The position numbers were made by a program, and so were the translations under genes. From the NCBI GenBank assembly GCA_048421225.1, contig DBFNRV010000062.1, positions 1 through 20,291 on the forward strand: DNA of 20,291 bases, in the 5' to 3' direction. The stretch is from UMGS946 sp048421225 (lineage in GTDB: Bacteria; Bacillota; Clostridia; Christensenellales; CAG-138). Each line of letters begins with the position of its first letter. Positions within the stretch are counted from its first letter, which is position 1. The notes under the pieces are model-generated. The model was not told the origin of the DNA. It worked only from the letters and a program-made list of their open reading frames with translations, and did no database searches. Positions 1 through 6,586 of the stretch are shown piece after piece.

Positions 1-883
1 CCTTCAGCACGTTATACAGCACATAAAGCCCGATCAGGGCAACGACCGAAACGCCGAGAATCAGATACATGGTCCCGATTCCGACCTTGCTGCCAAAGAA
101 ATATAGATTGCAGTCGATGGAATCCCGAATGCCTTCCACCACCTCCGCGGGAAAGCCCTGCGACATCATTTCCGCATAGGTACCCTCAAGCGCGTGATTG
201 CGGAGCAATGAAGTTCCGTAGGTGCCCGGAAGAAAGGACAGAACCTTTTGCAGCCCGTTTCCAAAGTTGGAAATCGGCATATACGCGCCGCAGATAAAGC
301 CGTAGCCCGCGCTGACGATCGTTCCCACCGCCGAACCCTGCCCAGAGGTGGACAAAGGAGCGTTTACCAAAGAGGATAACGCCGTTCCAAACAGGACAAG
401 CAAAACCACGTCGAGGCAGGTCAAAAGCACATCGCTTACCGACAGATACCAGCCGGTGCCCGCAAGATACAGAAAGCAAATGGCAAGCGCCGCCCCGCAG
501 ATGATCAGCGTGACAATGGCCGTCGAGAAGAAATAGCTCATGGAAAGGGTGCTGCGTTTCACGGGGGCTATGGTAAGGTCTTGCTTAGCGCCCGATATTT
601 TGTCCTGTACCATCAGTAGATTCGAGCAGAAAGCTACCGTCACACAGCACACCGCCAAAATGGAGGAGATCAGCTGGCCACCCACAAGAGCGTCGATCAA
701 TTTCGCGTCTACCGCAAAGCCCTCCGGCACGGAAGACAGAAAAGCGTCTTGATACACATTCCCAAGGAAGGTGACATACAGAACGAGTAAAATCACAGGG
801 GTAATGAGGGAAGTAAAGAACATTCCCTTATCCTTGAAAAACAGCTTGCAGTTGCGTTTGACCAGTGCTGAAAGTTTTATCAT
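1..883 (-). CDS. ABC-2 type exporter permease (3' end cut by window edge)
   Basis: Membrane subunit of a DrrB-like ABC exporter, partner of the ATPase encoded just upstream. The frame is open from ATG at 881-883 to the window edge, 294 codons without a stop. It begins MIKLSALVKRNCKLFFKDKG, the cytoplasmic amphipathic start usual in ABC-2 permeases. A first hydrophobic segment (about residues 22-40) follows, then a soluble loop, then a block of about five membrane segments from residue 70 onward. A GAYMPISNFG motif sits near residue 215, and a late extracytoplasmic loop lies before the last helix. Such permeases are often near 290-300 residues, so very little is missing. The start codon overlaps the stop of the ATPase gene in the arrangement ATGA, which implies translational coupling. 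The substrate cannot be read from sequence; the neighbours suggest a drug or small toxic molecule. Confidence 0.88.
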   Translation of the reverse strand, partial: MIKLSALVKRNCKLFFKDKGMFFTSLITPVILLVLYVTFLGNVYQDAFLSSVPEGFAVDAKLIDALVGGQLISSILAVCCVTVAFCSNLLMVQDKISGAKQDLTIAPVKRSTLSMSYFFSTAIVTLIICGAALAICFLYLAGTGWYLSVSDVLLTCLDVVLLVLFGTALSSLVNAPLSTSGQGSAVGTIVSAGYGFICGAYMPISNFGNGLQKVLSFLPGTYGTSLLRNHALEGTYAEMMSQGFPAEVVEGIRDSIDCNLYFFGSKVGIGTMYLILGVSVVALIGLYVLYNVLK

Positions 884-1794
884 TTGTTTTCGCCCCCTGT
901 CAGTGCTTTGCCGGTTACGGCAAGAAAAACATCGTCCATTTTGCCCTTTGTAACCTCATAATCGGTGAAGACCTCCTGGTTGCCTGCGATCAGCTCGGTC
1001 GCCTTGGCTGTGTTAGGAACGGCAACCCTGTAAGCGTCCCTGATCGGCACGTACGGCAGGCCGAACGCTTTCACTTTGTCCTCGCTGACGCCGTATAGAG
1101 TGACGAAGTCGCCGGTATAGGTGTTTTTTAACTGGAGCGGCGTGCCTTCAGCGGCAATTTCTCCGCTGTCGAGGATGATGACGTAATCAGCGTCGACCGC
1201 TTCCTCCATGTAGTGGGTTGTGAGAAAAACCGTCATATGCTCTTCCTTGCGCAGATCCGACACCACATCCCATAAGAGCTTTCTGGTCTGCGGATCCAGT
1301 CCCGTTGTGGGTTCGTCTAGAATTAGTATCTTCGGCTTGTGCAGCAGGGCTCTAGCGATATCGATTCTACGCCGCTGGCCGCCGGAAAGCTTGCCCACGG
1401 TACGCTTCAGTAAATCCTCAAAACCGAGCAGCTTCGAAAGCTCCATAAGACGTCTTTCAAAACCTTCTCCCGTAATGCCGTAAAGGGCGGCGCGGCTCTG
1501 TAAATTGTCCCTGACCGTGAGCGGCTGATCCAGCGCCGAGCTTTGAAAGACGACGCCCAGCTCCCGCTTGATGGAGTCCATATTGCCGTCGGTGCTTTTT
1601 CCGTTGATACGCACGCTGCCCGAATCCTTGCCGAGCTGGCCGCATATGATGGAGATGGTCGTGCTTTTTCCCGCTCCGTTGACGCCTAAAAAGGCGAACA
1701 GCTCTCCATCCTTGACTCGGAAGCTCAGATCCTGTACCGCCTTGACCTCTCCAAAGCTTTTGCTGAGATGATCAATTTCAATGATGTTTTCCAT
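880..1794 (-). CDS. ABC transporter ATP-binding protein, DrrA/multidrug type
   Basis: Cytoplasmic ATPase (304 aa) that powers the adjacent permease. All catalytic motifs are intact: Walker A GVNGAGKST at 37-45, Q-loop glutamine 84 in VVFQSS, signature LSGGQ at 136-140, Walker B ILILDEP at 156-162, D-loop GLD, and switch histidine 194 in TTHYMEEA. The roughly 80 residues after the nucleotide-binding domain resemble the C-terminal extension of the DrrA/NodI drug-exporter group. The ATG at 1792-1794 follows a GGGGGG-rich ribosome binding site 18 bases after the stop of the acetyltransferase fusion gene. The stop overlaps the permease start by four bases. It is the fourth intact gene of the cassette and probably shares its TetR-controlled promoter. 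The family is certain; the transported compound is unknown. Confidence 0.95.
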   Translation of the reverse strand: MENIIEIDHLSKSFGEVKAVQDLSFRVKDGELFAFLGVNGAGKSTTISIICGQLGKDSGSVRINGKSTDGNMDSIKRELGVVFQSSALDQPLTVRDNLQSRAALYGITGEGFERRLMELSKLLGFEDLLKRTVGKLSGGQRRRIDIARALLHKPKILILDEPTTGLDPQTRKLLWDVVSDLRKEEHMTVFLTTHYMEEAVDADYVIILDSGEIAAEGTPLQLKNTYTGDFVTLYGVSEDKVKAFGLPYVPIRDAYRVAVPNTAKATELIAGNQEVFTDYEVTKGKMDDVFLAVTGKALTGGENK

Positions 1795-1812
1795 GTGTAA
1801 TGTAATCCCCCC

Positions 1813-3021
1813 TTATATCGCTTTGCCGGTAAAGCGGCTGATTTCCTCTCCCAGCAGTTTAAACACCTTCGCCACGAGATACCCATCGGCGACGGCGTGG
1901 TTGAGCCGCACCGTAAGCGGCATCATTTTGCGTCCGTTTTCGGTGCGGAACCTGCCCCAGTTGATCGTTGGCATAAAGTGTAGATGTCCGTCGGGCAGTT
2001 CAACATGGAGCGCATCGTAGGAGAGCCATGGGATGTAGGAGGCGTCGAACCAATTTGGATGCCCCGCATAATCCAGCCCGTATTCCCGCGTTTGTTTTGC
2101 CTTTTCAACATCGCCGGCGCAAGCCTTGTAAAAGGTTTCGTAATCCTCGAAATATTCGGTGTACACCGGCGTACAGGTCTCGGTGTCCTCATGGAAGACA
2201 TACTGGATGGGATTGATTTGATCGTATACCAGGATATCCTTTGTCTGCCAGCGGTAGACCATCCGATAATCCTCCCGGGAGTTGAGCACCTTAGAAAGCA
2301 GATAGAGGAAATTGATATAAAACTTTGTGCCTGTTTGTCTGGAGTAATCGTAGAGATCGGTCACATCAAGCCGCGAAGTGATCGAGGTGGAGCATTTGCA
2401 GTCCTCGGTGAAATGGCGGTAAACCCTGCGGCGGTAGTAGGTAGCCATATCAAGAATTTTATAATTCAGCTCCGAAGGCCTTTTGCTTTTCAGCCATTCC
2501 TCTTTTGTCAGGCGGGTGTAATGCTCCGTCCTGCACAAATCGGGAATGGCGCACGGCTTGTTCTCCTCCGTGTGATGATGGACAAAGCCGCACTTTTCCT
2601 GTACACGCTTTGATTTTTCGTTGCCGTCAAAGTATCCGCACCATACGGCGGTACAGCCCAAGTCCTCAAAGCAGCGCCGAAGGAGCTCCCTTACCGCTTC
2701 TGGGATCAGCCCCCGGCCCCAATAGGGAACGCCGATCCAATAACCGATCTCCGCCTCCGTGTCACTCATGGGCGCGCCGCCGTGCCCAGTGCGCATAATA
2801 CCCACGCTGCCCACCGGCTTCCCAGTTTCTTTGAGGACGACGGCATAGGTTTCCGGCTCGGATAGAACGCCATGGATGATCTCCAGACTGTTTTCCACGC
2901 TTGTATGCGGCGACCAGCCCGCGATAGGACCCACCGCAGGGTTGCTGGCGTATAGATATAACTCTTCCGCGTCGCCGTCTTCCCACGGGCGCAAAAGCAA
3001 TCGTTTTGTTTCAAGTCTCAT
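1813..3021 (-). CDS. Two-domain acetyltransferase: GNAT (RimJ/L-like) fused to chloramphenicol acetyltransferase-like domain
   Basis: A 402-residue protein joining two unrelated acetyl-CoA-dependent folds. Residues 1-180 form a GNAT domain of the RimJ/RimL type: it starts with LETKRLLLRPWEDGD and has the acetyl-CoA loop YWGRGLIPEAV at 100-110 and a late EKCGF at 142-146. Residues 185-402 resemble chloramphenicol acetyltransferase: KFYINFLYLLSKVLN at 233-247, YVFHEDTETCTPVYTEY at 274-290, PWLSY at 331-335 (the PWxSF position), and the catalytic box NHAVADG at 374-380, with His375 and Asp379 kept. Family CATs are about 215 residues, so this half is full length. The ATG at 3019-3021 lies behind GAGGAA and overlaps the previous gene by 11 bases. 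Likely role: acetylating a drug or metabolite in the cytoplasm. Chloramphenicol as substrate is not implied, because many CatA-like proteins act on other compounds. Confidence 0.88.
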   Translation of the reverse strand: MRLETKRLLLRPWEDGDAEELYLYASNPAVGPIAGWSPHTSVENSLEIIHGVLSEPETYAVVLKETGKPVGSVGIMRTGHGGAPMSDTEAEIGYWIGVPYWGRGLIPEAVRELLRRCFEDLGCTAVWCGYFDGNEKSKRVQEKCGFVHHHTEENKPCAIPDLCRTEHYTRLTKEEWLKSKRPSELNYKILDMATYYRRRVYRHFTEDCKCSTSITSRLDVTDLYDYSRQTGTKFYINFLYLLSKVLNSREDYRMVYRWQTKDILVYDQINPIQYVFHEDTETCTPVYTEYFEDYETFYKACAGDVEKAKQTREYGLDYAGHPNWFDASYIPWLSYDALHVELPDGHLHFMPTINWGRFRTENGRKMMPLTVRLNHAVADGYLVAKVFKLLGEEISRFTGKAI

Positions 3022-3955
3022 CTTGTTTCCTCTTTTTTATGGCATACCGTTTTTTGATCTGCCCCCACTGTACGCAGACGCTTTCTGCCCCGGTTGCGGC
3101 GACGCCCAACAGCGCGTCCATTTCCTCTATGACGTTCCTGTATTTACTGGGGTTGAAGTGCGTCAGGATGTAGTCCGCCTCTTTGACGCTGCCCTTTGCC
3201 ATCCGGCAGAAGGCGCGCATGGGAGCGGCGAGATGGAATACCCAGACGGGCGAGCAGACCGTAACATGCCCGTAGGCGGCAAGGTCGGTCTTCATCTCTT
3301 CAATCGGCATATCCCACCGATGCATACCGAACCGCCCGCACCACCAAAAGCCCAGAGTTCCTTCCGTTTTCTCCGTGGATCTCACCTCATAGACCTCCGC
3401 GCCGGTACGGTTTGCCTCGGCGAGCGCCAATTTTTTGGTGTACCCCATGCGGGAAAAATAGACCACGAGGCGGGAGGGATTTGTGCCGATATTCGGATAA
3501 TCCTCACTATGTATTGTAAACTGCTCCTGTTTATACAAAACCCATGCGGCGCAGCCGGTAAGCGCCTGCAGGATACCAAATACGAAGTAAAGATTGGACA
3601 TAACATTTGACGGAAAGATCACAAACTGTATGACGATCCATGCCATAAGGGTCAGCCCAAAAACCGTGCCGCAGATCACGCCCGCCTTTTTCCTCTTAAA
3701 CAGCAATCCAGCGGCGACAAGGTTCGGGATACCGTTGACGCACAGCAGCGCTATACCTGGAAATGTGAAATTCTGATACAGCGTGTCCGCCAGGGGTAGC
3801 ACCTGAAAATACGGCAGCATCCCATGCATTCCCAGAATACTGCCGTCCGGTGCTATGAGCATGCACGCAGCGCCGAAGACAGCGCCGACGCCGATAAACA
3901 GGCACCAGAAGATCAGGATTTTTCTTGCCGTATCATATCTAGAATGAGTTTTCAT
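3011..3955 (-). CDS. Membrane protein with C-terminal flavodoxin domain
   Basis: A 314-residue protein. The first 145 residues hold four predicted membrane helices (about 13-33, 66-86, 92-112 and 120-141), with a positively charged loop FKRKK at 86-90. After a linker, residues 162-300 match a flavodoxin-like fold: strand RLVVYFSRMGYTKKLA (162-177) fits the FMN phosphate loop, and CSPVWVFHLAAPMRAF (234-249) fits the second flavin-contact loop and following helix. Flavodoxin-domain proteins are usually soluble and near 150-180 residues, so the membrane half is an added module. A role as a membrane-tethered flavin redox protein is inference. The ATG at 3953-3955 follows an AGAGGAAG site, and the end overlaps the start of the acetyltransferase fusion. 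The N-terminal half matches no family I can name. Confidence 0.72.
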   Translation of the reverse strand: MKTHSRYDTARKILIFWCLFIGVGAVFGAACMLIAPDGSILGMHGMLPYFQVLPLADTLYQNFTFPGIALLCVNGIPNLVAAGLLFKRKKAGVICGTVFGLTLMAWIVIQFVIFPSNVMSNLYFVFGILQALTGCAAWVLYKQEQFTIHSEDYPNIGTNPSRLVVYFSRMGYTKKLALAEANRTGAEVYEVRSTEKTEGTLGFWWCGRFGMHRWDMPIEEMKTDLAAYGHVTVCSPVWVFHLAAPMRAFCRMAKGSVKEADYILTHFNPSKYRNVIEEMDALLGVAATGAESVCVQWGQIKKRYAIKKRKQDET

Positions 3956-3973
3956 CAGCTTTAACTTCTTCCT

Positions 3974-4252
3974 CTATTTTTTGATGTTCATGTCCACCAC
4001 GATTTCCAAAAGCATCCCCAGGCTGATGCCGAGGCCGATCTCGACAATGCCGGTGGTGCTAATCACCACTCCTGCGCACATACCGATGCATATGCGTCCG
4101 TCATGTGGTTTTCGGGCGGCTGCTTCTCCCCTTCATGCCGGCATCCTTGCTTTTCCTGTTCTTCGAATAGTTTGCAAAAATCAAGGCAATGGAAATGCCG
4201 ATTACAATACACGGCAGCGCCACGGATAAAATTTTTTCATGTTGTTGTCCAC
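3974..4252 (-). pseudogene. Frameshifted remnant of a small glycine-rich membrane protein
   Basis: A protein of about 95 residues can be reassembled only by changing frame three times. It starts at GTG (4250-4252), eight bases after AGGAG, and gives MDNNMKK. It then shifts at the A-run 4232-4237 into a frame reading ILSVALPCIVIGISIALIFA and NYSKNRKSKD, a clear membrane helix with a basic end. It shifts again near 4128-4131 into EKQPPENHMTDA, and again near 4091-4100 into ICIGMCAGVVISTTGIVEIG then LGISLGMLLEIVVDMNIKK, ending at TAG 3974-3976. The last part is a second, glycine-rich helix. It lies just after the regulator stop and 18 bases before the flavodoxin gene, in the position of a normal operon member. 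The call rests on the composite frame. Sequencing error at homopolymers is possible, though three indels make decay more likely. Confidence 0.6.
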
Positions 4253-5314
4253 TTAACACTCTCCTGCCAATTTTAAGCCCAGCGGTTCATCTGGCACAGT
4301 GACAGAAAGCCGCTGGCAGGGATAGCCGAACATGGTCAGCTCCTCGCAGGGTGCAAAGCCCATCGCTTCATAAAATGCACGAGTGTCCGCGCCCATTGGG
4401 TCTCCGGCGCGGTAGGTCATAACGGAGAGCACCGTCCCTACGGGAAACTGCGCCGCCGCCGTTTCCACCAGCTTTTGCGCGAGGCCGCGGCGGCGGCAGT
4501 CCGGCGATACGGCGAGGAAATCTAGCTCACGGCGCTCTATGGAATAGAGCAGCGCCGCCAATATACGGTCCCCATCCCGAAACACCCAAGCCTCACCTTT
4601 TACAATGCGTTTTGGAAGCTCCCGCGCATATTTCGTTTCATCGATGCCTGGGAAATGGTCCCGCATGGTACGGACAAGCTCCATCCAGCCCTCAATATCC
4701 TCGTTTATCGCTGGGTACGGAATGCGCAGGTTTTGCTCCTCCATAGGCATGCCCATCAGCAGGCTGACGCCTCGCTTCAGCTCAACGCGGTTTGCGTAAT
4801 ATCGCTCGCTGTCCTCATGCAGAATGGCACTCCCCACGCCATGGGTCAGATAGAGCGCCGCCATATTTGGAGCCAGGGCAGGCGGCACGCCATAGTAGGC
4901 GCTCTGGATATCCACAATCTGACGGATATACGGCTCTATGATCGTAAGTGTATGCTCCCGAATGGCCCAGCGCACCGTTCGGTGCATCTGTGCAGCGTAT
5001 TTCTCGCGAAACGCCCCTGTTTCCCTTTCCATATAGCTGAAGAAATCTTCCATTACGCGGCAGGGATTGCGTTTGCCATGGACAACGATGCGTGCAAAAT
5101 CCGCCTCGTATCCGGCAAAAAAGCGGTCCAATACCCTGTCAAAGGCATCGTCTTTATTCTTAAAATAGTAATAGAACAGCCCGATCTCCGCGCCGGCCTT
5201 TTTCATGATGGCCCGCACCGAGGTCCCGTCAAAGCCCCGCTCCAAAAAGCATATCTGCGCCGCGGCAAGGATCGCCTCTTTTTTGTTCGTATCACCGCCT
5301 ACTTTTCTGCCCAT
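4253..5314 (-). CDS. TetR/AcrR-type transcriptional regulator fused to a GNAT acetyltransferase
   Basis: A 353-residue, two-part protein. Residues 10-57 are a TetR DNA-binding domain: KKEAILAAAQICFLERGFDG, then the helix-turn-helix with TSVRAIMKKAGAEIGLFYYY and FKNKDDAF. Residues 60-190 form the helical ligand-binding and dimer domain. From about 200 on there is a GNAT domain with the acetyl-CoA loop VSPDCRRRGLAQKLV at 269-283 and the closing FYEAMGF at 314-320. Ordinary TetR proteins are about 190-210 residues, so the GNAT part is a complete extra domain. The ATG at 5312-5314 is preceded by GGAAGGA. It is the first gene of the cassette and lies directly downstream of the promoter and paired operator-like repeats, so it probably represses its own operon. 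The inducer, and what the acetyltransferase half modifies, are unknown. Confidence 0.9.
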   Translation of the reverse strand: MGRKVGGDTNKKEAILAAAQICFLERGFDGTSVRAIMKKAGAEIGLFYYYFKNKDDAFDRVLDRFFAGYEADFARIVVHGKRNPCRVMEDFFSYMERETGAFREKYAAQMHRTVRWAIREHTLTIIEPYIRQIVDIQSAYYGVPPALAPNMAALYLTHGVGSAILHEDSERYYANRVELKRGVSLLMGMPMEEQNLRIPYPAINEDIEGWMELVRTMRDHFPGIDETKYARELPKRIVKGEAWVFRDGDRILAALLYSIERRELDFLAVSPDCRRRGLAQKLVETAAAQFPVGTVLSVMTYRAGDPMGADTRAFYEAMGFAPCEELTMFGYPCQRLSVTVPDEPLGLKLAGEC

Positions 5315-5332
5315 TTGGCTGTTCCTTCCAAA

Positions 5333-5349
5333 ACTGAATAGTGCTCAAT
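5333..5349. promoter_or_regulatory. Putative TetR operator, proximal copy
   Basis: On the plus strand the site reads ACTGAATAGTGCTCAAT. It is a partial inverted repeat (ATTGA-N7-TCAGT on the other strand), and its 5335-5349 part matches 5391-5405 at TGAAT and TGCTCAA with two differing bases between. It covers the expected transcription start downstream of the -10 box at 5354-5359, where a bound repressor would block the promoter. TetR-family operators are typically short imperfect palindromes near their own gene. No protein binding can be shown from sequence alone. Confidence 0.5.
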
Positions 5350-5353
5350 TACA

Positions 5354-5381
5354 AGTATACTCATATCGAAAGAAAAAGCAA
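5354..5381 (-). promoter_or_regulatory. Sigma-A-like promoter of the TetR/exporter cassette
   Basis: On the minus strand, -35 TTGCTT (5376-5381) and -10 TATACT (5354-5359) are separated by 16 bases. The start point would fall near 5347, about 33 bases before the regulator's ATG. It is the only good promoter I find upstream of the packed cassette, so it probably drives all genes from 5314 leftward. It sits between the two operator-like repeats. Confidence 0.55.
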
Positions 5382-5388
5382 CTGTTTT

Positions 5389-5406
5389 ATTGAATTTTGC
5401 TCAAAT
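5389..5406. promoter_or_regulatory. Putative TetR operator, distal copy
   Basis: Second copy of the TGAAT-NN-TGCTCAA element, read on the plus strand, with core 5391-5405 lying 56 bases from the core of the proximal copy. On the minus strand the pattern is TTTGA-N7-TCAAT, a slightly better inverted repeat than the proximal copy. It lies just upstream of the -35 box. A pair of sites flanking a promoter is a common layout for TetR repression. Confidence 0.45.
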
Positions 5407-5512
5407 CTTTGCCCGACATAAAATGAACATCGCGGGCCGGGCCATTCCAGCAACAAACGGGCTGTATTTGATGGTGAGTCTTGTCTAAAACAGAAAAGCC
5501 ACAGGATACCAA

Positions 5513-5549
5513 AATAGAAAGCCCCTGAACCAGAGATTCGGGGGCCTTT
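5513..5549 (-). terminator. Intrinsic terminator of the rplM-rpsI operon
   Basis: The minus strand reads AAAGGCCCCCGAA (5537-5549), a seven-base loop, then TTCAGGGGCTTT (5518-5529), followed by CTATTTT. The stem is about 11-12 pairs with one bulge. It begins 18 bases after the rpsI stop. The plus strand also runs into GTTTTT just after the hairpin, so it may work in both directions and insulate the ribosomal operon from the cassette. Confidence 0.8.
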
Positions 5550-5567
5550 GGTAGTTTTTGAAAAAGT

Positions 5568-5963
5568 TTAGCGCTTTGAGAACTGGGGCGCGCGACGGGC
5601 CGCTTTGAGACCGTACTTTTTCCTTTCCTTCATGCGCGGATCGCGCGTGAGATAGCCCGCCTGCTTAAGAGCCGCCCTGAGATTTGGGTCGGCTACTATA
5701 AGAGCGCGTGAGATACCATGTCGTATGGCGCCTGCCTGGCCGGTAGTTCCGCCGCCATATACGTTTACATTGACGTCGTACTTTGACAAAGTTCCTGTAA
5801 GCGTCATCGGCGCCCTTACGATCATCTTTAGAGTCTCAAGCCCAAAATAATCCTCAAGGTCACGCTTATTTATCGTTATGTTTCCGCTCCCCGGTAATAG
5901 GCGGACGCGGGCAACCGATTTTTTGCGTCTTCCAGTACCAAGATACTGCGCTGTTGTCTTCAT
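5568..5963 (-). CDS. rpsI: Small-subunit ribosomal protein S9 (uS9)
   Basis: 131-residue S9, part of the 30S head, whose C-terminal tail reaches the P-site tRNA. Family marks include YLGTGRRKKSVARVRLLPGS near the start, the central YGGGTTGQAGAIRHGISRAL, then DPRMKERKKYGLKAARRAPQ and the invariant basic end FSKR. A longer in-frame start exists at 5978, but ATG 5963 is chosen because GGAGG stands eight bases before it and the length then matches the family (about 130). It follows rplM by 20 bases, the standard rplM-rpsI operon, and ends at a strong terminator. Nothing is unusual. Confidence 0.97.
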   Translation of the reverse strand: MKTTAQYLGTGRRKKSVARVRLLPGSGNITINKRDLEDYFGLETLKMIVRAPMTLTGTLSKYDVNVNVYGGGTTGQAGAIRHGISRALIVADPNLRAALKQAGYLTRDPRMKERKKYGLKAARRAPQFSKR

Positions 5964-5983
5964 AATTCGTCCCTCCATTACCT

Positions 5984-6415
5984 TTATTTAAGCACTAGCG
6001 TTTCTGGCTGCTGCGCTACATGCTTGTGGTCATCGCCGCGGTATACCCGAAGCTTCTTCAACATCTGGCGCCCAAGCGGTCCTTTTGGCAGCATGAGCCT
6101 AATCGCTTCATATACAGCGAACTCCGGCTTTTTCTGCAAAAGCGTACGATAGCTGGTTTCCTTGATTCCGCCCGGATAACCGCTGTGGTGGTAATACTTT
6201 TTCTGGTCAAGCTTTCGTCCTGTAAGAACCACTTTGTCTGCATTGATAATTATTACAAAATCACCCGTATCTACATGCGGCGTATATATTGGCTTATGCT
6301 TTCCGCGAAGTATGGTTGCAACCTGTGACGCTAGACGGCCTAATACCATACCGTCAGCGTCGACAACGTACCATTTACGCTCTACGGTTTCACCCTTTGC
6401 CATATATGTCTTCAT
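5984..6415 (-). CDS. rplM: Large-subunit ribosomal protein L13 (uL13)
   Basis: 143-residue L13, an early-assembly 50S protein that in studied bacteria can also repress its own mRNA. The body carries the family signature: MKTYMAKGETVERKWYVVDA at the start, LGRLASQVATILRGKHKPIY, HVDTGDFVIIINADK, the GRKLDQKKYYHHSGYPGG core, and MLPKGPLGRQMLKKLRVYRG near the end. The in-frame upstream start at 6457 is rejected because ATG 6415 has GGAGG six bases before it and fits the usual length of 142-145. It is first in the rplM-rpsI operon, behind a promoter with consensus -35 and an approximately 100-base leader. Confidence 0.97.
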   Translation of the reverse strand: MKTYMAKGETVERKWYVVDADGMVLGRLASQVATILRGKHKPIYTPHVDTGDFVIIINADKVVLTGRKLDQKKYYHHSGYPGGIKETSYRTLLQKKPEFAVYEAIRLMLPKGPLGRQMLKKLRVYRGDDHKHVAQQPETLVLK

Positions 6416-6514
6416 GGCTATCCTCCATAAAATTGTGTAATCTTGCGGCTTGGCCACGTATGCTGCACTGCTTCCGGGGCTAGTGGGGCACTACATCTAC
6501 CATTCCAAAGCACA
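6416..6514 (-). promoter_or_regulatory. Structured 5' leader of rplM (candidate L13 autoregulatory leader)
   Basis: About 100 untranslated bases lie between the predicted start point and the rplM ATG. On the minus strand the leader can fold: TAGTG-CCC-CACTA is a perfect five-pair hairpin (6471-6483), and GCTTTGG upstream can pair with CCAAGC downstream around it, leaving the ribosome binding site nearby. Firmicutes are known to carry a conserved L13 leader bound by L13 itself. The position is right, but I cannot align the consensus without a covariance search. Confidence 0.45.
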
Positions 6515-6520
6515 CCTTAT

Positions 6521-6550
6521 ATTTTAATCCAGCTCAAATGCCAGTGTCAA
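6521..6550 (-). promoter_or_regulatory. Promoter of rplM-rpsI
   Basis: On the minus strand a consensus -35 TTGACA (6545-6550), an 18-base spacer and -10 TAAAAT (6521-6526) stand about 100 bases upstream of the rplM start. The perfect -35 fits a strongly expressed ribosomal protein operon. It begins directly after the trmL terminator, so the operon is separate from trmL. Confidence 0.7.
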
Positions 6551-6555
6551 GCATA

Positions 6556-6583
6556 AAACCCCATATTTTCAAATATATTGGGT
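6556..6583 (-). terminator. Intrinsic terminator of trmL
   Basis: On the minus strand CCCAATAT, an eight-base loop, then ATATGGGG form a stem with seven of eight pairs, followed by TTTTATG. It lies within a few bases of the trmL stop and just before the -35 box of the rplM promoter. The stem is AT-rich, so its efficiency may be modest. Confidence 0.5.
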
Positions 6584-6586
6584 CCT

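Noticed and set aside
1984..2613. Long plus-strand frame of 209 codons
   Set aside because: It lies wholly antisense to the GNAT-CAT gene, which has clear family motifs. It is a shadow frame caused by high G+C.
2876..3610. Plus-strand frame of 244 codons
   Set aside because: Antisense to the flavodoxin and acetyltransferase genes, with no recognisable domain.
4655..5341. Plus-strand frame of 228 codons
   Set aside because: Antisense to the TetR-GNAT gene; it crosses that gene's promoter side and has no family signature.
5423..5488. Plus-strand 21-codon frame MNIAGRAIPATNGLYLMVSLV
   Set aside because: Hydrophobic and intriguing as a gene remnant next to the cassette, but too short, with no good ribosome site and no recognised family.
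6416..6457. In-frame N-terminal extension of rplM
   Set aside because: The downstream ATG has GGAGG at correct spacing and gives the normal L13 length; the extension overlaps the leader.
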